The translations under genes were made by a program, and so were the position numbers. The notes below the pieces were generated by a model. It made no database searches, had not been told where the DNA came from, and saw nothing but the letters and a program-made list of their open reading frames with translations. Of a DNA stretch of 8,132 bases, positions 1 through 5,643 are shown in pieces (positions within the stretch are counted from its first letter, which is position 1; every line of letters begins with the position of its first letter). Origin of the DNA: JAJZQH01 sp041658465 (GTDB lineage Bacteria > UBA10199 > 2-02-FULL-44-16 > JAAZCA01); assembly GCA_041658465.1 (NCBI GenBank), contig JBBAAC010000108.1, positions 1 to 8,132 of the forward strand, in the 5' to 3' direction.

Positions 1-123
1 AATGAAATCCGCGCCGCGAGCGAGGCAAAGGATGAGCGCGACCTCCTGACCCGCATCGACCGCGGCCTGCGCAGGCAGCTCATCGCGCTGGAACAGCAGC
101 TCGGCTCGATGGCTGTGATGTAA
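1..123 (+). CDS. C-terminal tail of a truncated coiled-coil protein, possibly flagellar cap FliD
   Basis: Frame 1 is open from the window edge to the TAA at 121-123, giving 40 residues that begin NEIRAASEAK. The segment is highly charged and helical, with a heptad-like pattern typical of a coiled coil. The last part, with LRRQLIALEQQLGSM, resembles the usual end of FliD flagellar-cap proteins, where a helix with an LRxQFxALE-like stretch closes the protein. That resemblance is from memory and covers about 20 residues, so other coiled-coil proteins are equally possible. The start and most of the gene lie outside the window. It points the same way as the DUF2934 gene that follows 125 nt later. 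That the reading frame is coding is reasonably safe; the identity is weak. Confidence 0.5.
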   Translation, partial: NEIRAASEAKDERDLLTRIDRGLRRQLIALEQQLGSMAVM

Positions 124-127
124 AACC

Positions 128-173
128 CCTCTGGAAAGCGCTTGAAACGCAGCGCGGGCCGGCAAAACAGAGG
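128..173 (+). terminator. Possible nested hairpin after the first gene (weak terminator candidate)
   Basis: CCTCTG at 128-133 is complementary to CAGAGG at 168-173. Inside this pair GCGCT at 138-142 is complementary to AGCGC at 151-155. The structure starts 5 nt after the TAA of the preceding gene, where a terminator would be expected. No T-run follows the 3' arm, so it does not meet the intrinsic-terminator pattern and may only be a 3' end structure. Confidence 0.25.
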
Positions 174-175
174 TC

Positions 176-204
176 TTGCGCACAGCGCCTTGCGGGGATA
201 TATA
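176..204 (+). promoter_or_regulatory. Candidate sigma70-type promoter for the DUF2934 gene
   Basis: TTGCGC at 176-181 and TATATA at 199-204 are separated by 17 nt. This gives a plausible -35/-10 pair, with a predicted start about 35-40 nt before the ATG at 249. The AT-rich block at 199-206 stands out from its GC-rich surroundings. The -35 is only a partial consensus match. Confidence 0.35.
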
Positions 205-248
205 TTCCTTATAGTTCGAAATGGCCCATACTTGAAAACGGAGGATAT

Positions 249-443
249 ATGGCTGAGAAAAGCAATCCGTACGAAAAAAAGCAGGGCAACGTGCTGAACG
301 TCTCTGACCCGAAGGTATATGAGGCGATCAGGAAGCGCGCGTACGAACTCTATTGCAAGAGGGGCTATGCGCAAGGCAATGACATGAGAGACTGGCTGGA
401 GGCTGAAAAACAGGTCAAAAGAGAGCTCGGAAGTACCCGCTGA
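249..443 (+). CDS. DUF2934 family small protein
   Basis: This is a 64-residue soluble, charged protein. Residues about 26-60 match the DUF2934 pattern: IRKRAYELY, a short Gly-containing turn (RGYAQGND), then DWLEAEKQV. In that family an I-x-x-R-A-Y-x-x-(W/Y) helix is followed by a W-x-x-A-E helix. The function of the family is unknown; members are short and often found as stand-alone proteins in soil and environmental proteobacteria. The start is supported by GGAGG at 240-244, 4 nt before the ATG. It has no signal peptide or membrane segment, so it should be cytoplasmic. It is probably a single-gene unit: a candidate promoter lies just upstream and the next gene is convergent, 25 nt away. Confidence 0.88.
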   Translation: MAEKSNPYEKKQGNVLNVSDPKVYEAIRKRAYELYCKRGYAQGNDMRDWLEAEKQVKRELGSTR

Positions 444-452
444 CAGCAGCGG
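437..452. terminator. Small hairpin at the DUF2934 / diguanylate cyclase convergence (weak terminator)
   Basis: CCGCTG (437-442) and CAGCGG (447-452) form a 6-bp stem with loop ACAG. The hairpin overlaps the TGA stop of the DUF2934 gene and lies between two convergent genes only 25 nt apart. No clear T-run follows on either strand, so termination efficiency is doubtful. Confidence 0.35.
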
Positions 453-468
453 ATCTCGAGGCACTTGT

Positions 469-2064
469 TCAATTTATCTCTTCCGGCTTAGGGGTGTCGA
501 CCTCCGGTAGATCGACGACGGATGGGGCTATGATGTCGGCCTGCTCTTCCGCCTCCACCGCCTTGTAACACTCGATGCGGTTTCTGCCGAGTTCCTTGGC
601 TTTATACAGGGCTATGTCTGCATGGTCGATGAGATTGTCCATCTCCTCCACGTCATCGGGATACGTCGCTATACCGCAGGAGATCGTGACCTGCCTGGTT
701 TCCGCGCGATCCTCGTTCACAAAGCCATGACCTTCCACGAGCAGCCGCACCTTCTCCGCCACGGCGATAGCGCCTCGCTTGTCGGTATCCGGCAGGAGCA
801 GCACGAACTCCTCTCCGCCGAAGCGCGCGACCGTATCGACCTCGCGCAGGTTGCGGCGCAAAAGCCCGCCTATCTGCTTCAGCACCTTGTCGCCCTGCAG
901 ATGACCGAACGTATCGTTGTATGGCTTGAAGTGATCGACGTCCAGCATGATGAGCGACAGGGATCTGTGGAATCGCACCGCCCTCTTCCACTCCATCTGC
1001 AGCATGGTCTGGAAGTGGCGGCGGTTGTTGATTCCCGTCAGCTCGTCCTTGACGGAGAGCTCGCGCGTGCGCGTGTAGAGGCGGGCGTTTGCGATAGCCA
1101 GCGCGACCTGCCCCGCCACGAGGGAGAGCATCTTCACGTCCTGATATGTGAAACTGCCAACGCCGCGGCGGCCGAAGTTGACCACTCCTAACACCTCGTC
1201 CTTATACATGAGAGGCACCGAGAGGAACGCGGACGGCTCCAGGGGCCGTTCGCACTTGTAGTTGAGAAAACGCGTCTCGCGGCTCGTGTCCTTTATGTAG
1301 ATCTTCCTGCCGGTCTCGGCCGCAAGCCCGGTGATCCCCTCGCCCTTTCGGAAGGTCATGCGAGTGATCGCATCCGCATTTTCAAACCCGTAGGCAGCCT
1401 TGACCTGCAGCTCCTCCCGGCCCTCGTCAAAGGCCAGCAGCGCAAACTCGTGCACGCGCAGATGCTTCTTGAGAGTCGCCGCGATCGTGGCGTAGAGGCG
1501 GTCCAGGTCGATGATCGAATTGACCTCCTGTCCGATCTCGTAGATGAGCGAAAGGTCGCGCACGAGCTGCTCGAGCATGCGGTTGGTGCGTTCGATGATC
1601 GCGCCCTTCTCCTCCAGATTGTGCCGCAGCCGCTCCTGCTCCTGGGCCATGAGCCGATCGTGCTCCGACTGGATGTTGTTTGCCGAGAGGTCTGTCAGGC
1701 GAGATAGCAGCCGGTTGAACGAACGGGAGAGATCGCCGACCTCGTCGTCCGCGAGCACGGGCGCGCGGATGAGGAAATCGCCTTCTTCCGCGCGCGACAT
1801 CGCGCGCCTGAGCCTCACGAGCGGCCGCTCCAGGAAATAGTGAGTGCCGGCGGTCGCCGCGACCGCGACGAGCAAGAGCTCCATGGCCGTGAGTATGCCC
1901 CTCACGCTCACACCCGCGACTGTCGAAGAGAGATCGGCGATACCGAAATGCATCAGCGCCAGACCCACGCCGCGCATGACGACATAGGCCGCGCCAGTTA
2001 TCAGCACGACCTTTACAGGTATAGAAAGATTTGCTGCCCGTTTTCGGGCTAAACGACGAGGCAC
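469..2064 (-). CDS. Membrane-bound diguanylate cyclase (HAMP-GAF-GGDEF)
   Basis: This 531-residue protein should make cyclic di-GMP from two GTP at the inner membrane. Domains in order are: TM helix about 15-38, a short loop, TM helix about 57-77, HAMP about 78-130, coiled coil about 130-170, GAF about 185-328, and GGDEF about 336-500. The cyclase appears active. The signature is RFGGEEF (GGEEF at 416-420). The metal/GTP motif DVDHFK (D375, D377) is followed by N383, GH and GD (D392). The product-inhibition site RxxD is intact at R407-D410, five residues before GGEEF, so feedback by c-di-GMP is expected. The loop between the membrane helices is too short for a periplasmic sensor domain, so input probably comes through the GAF domain or the membrane. 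The C-terminal 30 residues are acidic and low-complexity. The start is GTG, with only a weak GGGGAT-like ribosome site about 6 nt before it. Confidence 0.95.
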   Translation of the reverse strand: MPRRLARKRAANLSIPVKVVLITGAAYVVMRGVGLALMHFGIADLSSTVAGVSVRGILTAMELLLVAVAATAGTHYFLERPLVRLRRAMSRAEEGDFLIRAPVLADDEVGDLSRSFNRLLSRLTDLSANNIQSEHDRLMAQEQERLRHNLEEKGAIIERTNRMLEQLVRDLSLIYEIGQEVNSIIDLDRLYATIAATLKKHLRVHEFALLAFDEGREELQVKAAYGFENADAITRMTFRKGEGITGLAAETGRKIYIKDTSRETRFLNYKCERPLEPSAFLSVPLMYKDEVLGVVNFGRRGVGSFTYQDVKMLSLVAGQVALAIANARLYTRTRELSVKDELTGINNRRHFQTMLQMEWKRAVRFHRSLSLIMLDVDHFKPYNDTFGHLQGDKVLKQIGGLLRRNLREVDTVARFGGEEFVLLLPDTDKRGAIAVAEKVRLLVEGHGFVNEDRAETRQVTISCGIATYPDDVEEMDNLIDHADIALYKAKELGRNRIECYKAVEAEEQADIIAPSVVDLPEVDTPKPEEIN

Positions 2065-2128
2065 GATGGCATCCCCGCGCAGCTCAACCGGCTGCGCACT
2101 CCTCTCAACATGTTATCGGCAGTTTGAA

Positions 2129-2149
2129 GATTTTGTTGCTAGCAAAATC
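2129..2149. promoter_or_regulatory. Dyad GATTTTG-n7-CAAAATC in the divergent cyclase / SpoIID intergenic region
   Basis: GATTTTG (2129-2135) and CAAAATC (2143-2149) are perfect inverted repeats of 7 bp. The centre also contains the perfect 10-nt palindrome TTGCTAGCAA (2136-2145). The element sits 65 nt upstream of the cyclase GTG and 69 nt upstream of the SpoIID-gene ATG, in an AT-rich patch. That position would suit an operator acting on two divergent promoters. There is no direct evidence of protein binding, and I found no convincing complete promoter for either gene here. Confidence 0.3.
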
Positions 2150-2217
2150 CATTGTCTTATCAAAGCGTTATTGTGTTGACTGCCTGCGCCCGCCAAGGCA
2201 GCATAGGCCCGTAAACT

Positions 2218-3357
2218 ATGAAGATTTTCGCATACATATGGGCCCTGCTCGCAGCCGTGGCCCTGCTGGCCCCCGGGGCCCGGGCCTTCGGGCTCCCCCC
2301 GCCCGAGGTCAGGGTGCTCGTGGAAGAGGGACCGCGCGTGGTCATCGACGGCATGGGTCAATCGCTGAGGATCAGGCTAGGCGAGGGTAAAAATGCGAGC
2401 GAATTTTCTGCGGGGACGAGCGCCGCGGTAGCAACTTCCGGAGACGGGCTTTCAATCGGCGGGCAGCAGGCAGGCAAGGAAGCTGTCATCCAGAACTCAA
2501 ACCGTCTTTATCGAATAGGCAGCCGAACGTATCGCGGGACGATCACCGCGATCTGGCAGACGCCATCCAGGATCATCCTCGTGAACAACGTTCCGGTCGA
2601 GGAATATCTCGTCGGCCTGATTGGAAGCGAGATATCGCCCGCGTGGCCGATAGAGGCCATAAAGGCGCAGGCAGTGGCCGCGCGCACATATGCGCTCAAC
2701 CAGACCGAGGCCTCGCGCCGCGGCAGCGCCAGGCCGTACGATGTTACCTCCACAGTACTCTCGCAGGTCTATGACGGAGCGCACAAGGAGGACGAGCGCT
2801 CGCGCAGCGGGGTGGTCTCGACAAGGGGCCAGATCCTCACGCGCGGCGGCGCGCTCTTCGCGGCGTATTTTCACAGCTGCTGCGGCGGGCTCACGGAACA
2901 TGCGCACAACGTCTGGCCCGGCGAAGAGGGGCCGCCCACCGTGGAAGACAGGTTCTGCGAGCGCTCGCCCAAGCGGCTATGGAGCTTTCAGATGGACGCG
3001 GCCCGGTTCGTAGCAAAGCTCAAGGCAGCGGGTCTCTCCGTCGGAGAGATCCTTGGCCTTTCTACGGAATCAGAGTCGGACTCGCCGCGCGTGGAGAATC
3101 TGCTCATGCAGGATCGCGAGGGGAACAAGAGCGTTGCGGCAACTGAGCTGCGCAGGATATTCGGATACTCGGAGATAAAGAGCACGTGGTTCGATGCAAA
3201 GCTCGATAGCGGCCAGATCACCCTCGTCGGCCGCGGCTACGGTCACGGAGTCGGGATGTGCCAGTGGGGCGCAAAGGGCATGGCGGATGAAGGCGCGAAG
3301 TACGGCGAGATACTGAAATTCTATTATCCCGATGCGGAGCTGTACACGGCGTATTGA
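2218..3357 (+). CDS. Exported SpoIID/LytB-domain protein (likely peptidoglycan lytic transglycosylase or amidase enhancer)
   Basis: This 379-residue exported protein has a signal peptide over residues 1-23 (MKIFAYIWALL, then cleavage near ARA|F). The SpoIID domain fills the second half. The block GSEISPAWPIEAIKAQAVAA holds E138, equivalent to the catalytic glutamate of SpoIID. FHSCCGG at 218-224 and GYGHGVGMCQWGA at 340-352 are the other hallmark motifs, with Cys/His residues linked to metal binding in the family. SpoIID cleaves denuded glycan strands in sporulating Firmicutes. Relatives in non-sporulating bacteria are thought to remodel peptidoglycan or stimulate amidases, and that is the likely role here, in the periplasm. 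The start is chosen because it gives a complete signal peptide. There is no good Shine-Dalgarno sequence before it. No neighbour is a spore gene. Confidence 0.92.
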   Translation: MKIFAYIWALLAAVALLAPGARAFGLPPPEVRVLVEEGPRVVIDGMGQSLRIRLGEGKNASEFSAGTSAAVATSGDGLSIGGQQAGKEAVIQNSNRLYRIGSRTYRGTITAIWQTPSRIILVNNVPVEEYLVGLIGSEISPAWPIEAIKAQAVAARTYALNQTEASRRGSARPYDVTSTVLSQVYDGAHKEDERSRSGVVSTRGQILTRGGALFAAYFHSCCGGLTEHAHNVWPGEEGPPTVEDRFCERSPKRLWSFQMDAARFVAKLKAAGLSVGEILGLSTESESDSPRVENLLMQDREGNKSVAATELRRIFGYSEIKSTWFDAKLDSGQITLVGRGYGHGVGMCQWGAKGMADEGAKYGEILKFYYPDAELYTAY

Positions 3358-3364
3358 TGAAAGC

Positions 3365-3386
3365 TCCCCGCAGCAAGCTGCGGGGA
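3365..3386. terminator. GC-rich hairpin between convergent genes, shared terminator candidate
   Basis: TCCCCGCAGC (3365-3374) and GCTGCGGGGA (3377-3386) are perfect complements, giving a 9-bp stem with a CAAG loop. The hairpin occupies the 33-nt gap between the stops of the SpoIID-domain gene and the convergent lipoprotein gene. Neither side has a long T-run (only CTTT on the minus strand), so it may terminate weakly or mainly protect the 3' ends. Confidence 0.6.
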
Positions 3387-3390
3387 ATCA

Positions 3391-4206
3391 TCACATTGAA
3401 GCCCTGAGGTTGTGGCTCGCATTTTTAAGCACGTCGTAAATCGCGCGCTGCCGCTCATTGAGCGCGCTGACGTCCACGCTGTCCATTATCTTTTTCATCT
3501 CATCCAGATTTTGTCTCGCCGTGACCGCGTCCTTGGGCTTCATGCCGTGTGGCTTGCGCTTTATGCTGAAGCGGGAGGCAGGGTCGGCCAGGTCGGCGGC
3601 AAAATTGAAATGATACGCCGCCTTGATCAGCTGAGTGAAACTGGTCTTCTGGGAGCGCAAGCGGCCCGGCGGCTCCGTCGGAAAATTCACAGCGTTCATA
3701 GCCCCATAAACGTTGATGCTGCCCGCATCCACGGGGGCAAGACCGGCAAGCAGCACGAGGATCCCTTCATCCGCGGGATTCGGCCCCTTGCTGAAATAAG
3801 ATTTAAAAAATGCTGCGGATGCAGCGCGCCACTTCGCGACATGTTCCTTATCGTTTGCATAGATCGCGTTCTCTTCGCAGATAGGCCGGAACTCGTAGTC
3901 AGCCGCGCCAAGATAAAAGCGCGCCCTGACCGCGCCCTCATCCTTGCTCGAAAGCCAGCCCGCGAGCCACGGCTCGGGATTCCTGCTCCCCATCTCCTTC
4001 AGCCATAGAGCGTGAAAAGTACGATAGGAGGCGTCGTCCACATCTTTGTAGGAATCCAGTTTGGGGACGTTGTCGCAGCTTGGAGGGAGGACCTTCTCTT
4101 TTATATCCTGGGCCTTTGAGCAGCCGGGTAGGGCAAATACCGCCGCCAGGGCGCTGATGCCCATTCCCACGCCTATTATAATGAACGGGATGGCCGGCAG
4201 CGGCAT
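3391..4206 (-). CDS. Hypothetical lipoprotein, unknown family
   Basis: I do not recognise this 271-residue protein. Residues 5-26 are strongly hydrophobic and are followed by ALPGC with C29 in a lipobox-like position (LPGC), so a lipoprotein is likely. The segment before the hydrophobic stretch (MPLPAIPF) has no Lys or Arg, which is unusual for a Sec signal, so an uncleaved membrane anchor is the alternative. The rest is mostly predicted helix, rich in Trp, Tyr and Ala, with two further cysteines (C44, C110) that could form a disulfide, and a basic stretch near 213-225. No catalytic motif is visible. The start is supported by GGAGAGG ending about 5 nt before the ATG, and a candidate promoter lies just upstream. 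It is convergent with the SpoIID-domain gene and divergent from the orphan membrane-protein gene at 4363. Confidence 0.8.
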   Translation of the reverse strand: MPLPAIPFIIIGVGMGISALAAVFALPGCSKAQDIKEKVLPPSCDNVPKLDSYKDVDDASYRTFHALWLKEMGSRNPEPWLAGWLSSKDEGAVRARFYLGAADYEFRPICEENAIYANDKEHVAKWRAASAAFFKSYFSKGPNPADEGILVLLAGLAPVDAGSINVYGAMNAVNFPTEPPGRLRSQKTSFTQLIKAAYHFNFAADLADPASRFSIKRKPHGMKPKDAVTARQNLDEMKKIMDSVDVSALNERQRAIYDVLKNASHNLRASM

Positions 4207-4235
4207 TTCATCCTCTCCATCCCCCAGAGATCATT

Positions 4236-4263
4236 CCTATATCAGAAGGGCAGTACCGTACAA
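4236..4263 (-). promoter_or_regulatory. Candidate sigma70-type promoter for the orphan lipoprotein gene
   Basis: On the minus strand TTGTAC (4263-4258) is followed after 16 nt by TATAGG (4241-4236). A transcript would start near 4229, leaving a leader of about 23 nt that includes the GGAGAGG ribosome site before the ATG at 4206. Both hexamers are partial consensus matches, but their position relative to the start fits well. Confidence 0.4.
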
Positions 4264-4350
4264 GCTGTAAAAAATACCCTTGCGTCGCATAAGTCTTTAT
4301 GGTTAGGACCACCCCTTTCCAGCCAAACCTCGCGTCCCAAGCGAAATAAT

Positions 4351-4357
4351 AAGGAGG
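4351..4357 (+). promoter_or_regulatory. Strong ribosome binding site of the orphan membrane-protein gene
   Basis: AAGGAGG lies 5 nt before the ATG at 4363. It is the most consensus-like Shine-Dalgarno on the plus strand of this window. It settles the start codon of a gene with no recognisable homology, and it suggests efficient translation. Confidence 0.75.
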
Positions 4358-4362
4358 CAACG

Positions 4363-5019
4363 ATGAGTTCCACAGCGACAGCGGTCCCCGTGTTCCTTCT
4401 GGCCACCATGTTTCCAGTGGAGGCCGAGGCAACCGCAGCAAGCGCGCATGATGAAACGGCCGCCGTCGCCTACGCAGCGGATGAGCAGGCCGCGGCGTAT
4501 TCCAATGCGCAGGCAAGTTATTCCGCGTTTGCACCTGAATGGAAGGTGCCGAGCCTCCCGATCTCCGTCGGCAACATGGCTCTCGATTCAGACGGGTATG
4601 CGCCGCTCTTCAGGCGTGCACTGGGCGTGACGGATATGTTCGGCGCAGGCGCAATGAATCTCACGAGCCTTTCTGCCCATGAACCGTTCGATATGCCTTT
4701 ATTATCTGAAGCGAATACCTATAATACAAGCCTGCTTGCTGCGTTTGTTGGACTGGGCTTGTTCACTTTCTTAGGCGTTTTCCTCGTACTCTACAGGAAT
4801 AGGTTTGATAGGCGGCCGGACAGCGCGGGTGCGGACGAATCCGATCTTGTAAAGGAAGCGATAGCGCTGGCAAAGCGCGATAACGGCAGGACCAAACTGA
4901 CCGGTGCATTCGCGCTGGGCCGGCCGGAGAACATGGGGCGAGTGGGAGGCGAAAAGATTCCGAGCATTGCGCCTCCAATGAATGCGGGGCATACCTACGG
5001 AAAGGGCGGCATGCACTGA
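4363..5019 (+). CDS. Hypothetical single-span membrane protein, unknown family
   Basis: I do not recognise this 218-residue protein. The N-terminus has a short hydrophobic stretch (about 7-18) that could be a weak signal sequence. An Ala-rich acidic region follows (about 20-58), then a central part with several Met, Pro and Leu residues. A clear transmembrane helix spans about 122-144, followed at once by the positive cluster YRNRFDRR, which predicts N-terminus outside and C-terminus in the cytoplasm. The 75-residue tail is basic with Gly and Met near the end (YGKGGMH). Enzyme motifs are absent. Coding status is supported by the strong ribosome site at 4351-4357 and by the intrinsic terminator 18 nt after the stop. 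It is divergent from the orphan lipoprotein gene and appears monocistronic. Confidence 0.75.
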   Translation: MSSTATAVPVFLLATMFPVEAEATAASAHDETAAVAYAADEQAAAYSNAQASYSAFAPEWKVPSLPISVGNMALDSDGYAPLFRRALGVTDMFGAGAMNLTSLSAHEPFDMPLLSEANTYNTSLLAAFVGLGLFTFLGVFLVLYRNRFDRRPDSAGADESDLVKEAIALAKRDNGRTKLTGAFALGRPENMGRVGGEKIPSIAPPMNAGHTYGKGGMH

Positions 5020-5037
5020 GGAGATGCCTCACAAAAG

Positions 5038-5068
5038 AAAGGGCGGCTCATTCGGCCGCCCTTTTTTT
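5038..5068. terminator. Intrinsic terminator, bidirectional between convergent genes
   Basis: AAAGGGCGGC (5038-5047) pairs with GCCGCCCTTT (5055-5064) around a 7-nt loop. Seven T residues at 5062-5068 form the plus-strand tail. On the minus strand the 3' arm runs into TTTCTTTT, so the same hairpin can also end the cluster that stops at 5086. This is a textbook rho-independent terminator placed 18 nt after the orphan membrane-protein gene. Confidence 0.92.
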
Positions 5069-5085
5069 ACGCGCGAATTTTGATT

Positions 5086-5595
5086 TTACTTATTGCCCAG
5101 ACGTTTCTGGATCTGATCCCCTACCTTGATGTTGCTCTTCGCAGCCACGCCCGCGTTGACCTCGAGCACATATTGATACGGGCTCGGGGCCTTTATCATT
5201 TCCGTGGAACCGGGCACAGTGTTTGCGGCGATATAAATCACCCGCAGGTTCTCATCCACGAAGATCATGTCCAGCGGGATCGTGGTGTCTTTCATCCAGA
5301 AATTATCGCTGACCGGCTGATCGAATACGAACCACATGCCGGCGCTCTCCGGAAGCGACTCGCGGCCCATCAGACCCTTCTCCTTCTGCTGCTCCGTCTC
5401 CGCTATCTCCACCGAGAACGGAGTCGAACCGACGACGATCGTGCCGACCGCCTCGGCCGCCGCCTGCTCGCCCTGGGCAGCGGTCGTCGCCTGCCCCGTT
5501 CCCGTCTGCTCGCCCGTCCCCTGCGTCTTCTGGCAGCCGGACGAGGCGATAATCGCCGCCAAGAAAATGCCGAACAATGTTGCCGTGATCCTCAT
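5086..5595 (-). CDS. DUF192 family lipoprotein
   Basis: The mature protein carries a DUF192 domain. Hallmarks are the KGLMGRESL motif, then GMWFVFDQ, FWMKDTTIPLDMIFVD and a C-terminal VLEVNAG. Numbering from the chosen start (169 residues), the hydrophobic signal covers about 2-19 and ends SSGC with C21, so it is probably lipidated. An Ala/Gly/Gln/Thr-rich linker (about 22-50) leads to the domain at about 52-165. DUF192 proteins are small beta-rich proteins of unknown biochemical role, often exported. An in-frame ATG 21 nt upstream (5616) is less likely to be used: AAGGAGG lies inside that extension and is 5 nt from the ATG at 5595, and starting there removes acidic residues ahead of the signal peptide. 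It lies 48 nt downstream of the SdhB gene on the same strand, so it is probably co-transcribed. Confidence 0.9.
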   Translation of the reverse strand: MRITATLFGIFLAAIIASSGCQKTQGTGEQTGTGQATTAAQGEQAAAEAVGTIVVGSTPFSVEIAETEQQKEKGLMGRESLPESAGMWFVFDQPVSDNFWMKDTTIPLDMIFVDENLRVIYIAANTVPGSTEMIKAPSPYQYVLEVNAGVAAKSNIKVGDQIQKRLGNK

Positions 5596-5600
5596 GACTT

Positions 5601-5607
5601 CCTCCTT
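5601..5607 (-). promoter_or_regulatory. Ribosome binding site that sets the DUF192 start
   Basis: AAGGAGG on the minus strand is 5 nt before the ATG at 5595-5593. It falls downstream of the alternative upstream ATG (5616), so it favours the shorter protein that begins MRITATLF with a clean lipoprotein signal. Confidence 0.75.
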
Positions 5608-5643
5608 GTTTGACAATTGTGATTCGAGATCGTTTCCCCGACG

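Noticed and set aside
622..1191. A 189-codon open frame on the plus strand inside the cyclase gene
   Set aside because: It is antisense to the well-conserved GGDEF and GAF coding region, has no ribosome site and encodes no recognisable motif. It is a by-product of GC-rich codon use.
2218..3357. Sporulation gene spoIID as evidence of a spore-former
   Set aside because: The domain is common in non-sporulating bacteria, no other sporulation gene is present, and the rest of the window looks Gram-negative.
3412..4008. A 198-codon plus-strand frame opposite the orphan lipoprotein gene
   Set aside because: The minus-strand frame has a ribosome site, a signal sequence, a promoter candidate and a terminator; the plus-strand frame has none and reads as a basic, low-information product.
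5000..5047. Direct repeat GAAAGGGCGGC at 5000-5010 and 5037-5047, which could form an alternative hairpin arm
   Set aside because: The first copy encodes the GKGG part of the protein tail, the repeat is only 11 nt, and the standard hairpin with the nearer copy is far more likely. Probably chance.
5596..5616. A start for the DUF192 protein seven codons upstream (MSNKEEV)
   Set aside because: The AAGGAGG ribosome site lies inside this extension and is correctly spaced for the ATG at 5595, which gives a normal lipoprotein signal.
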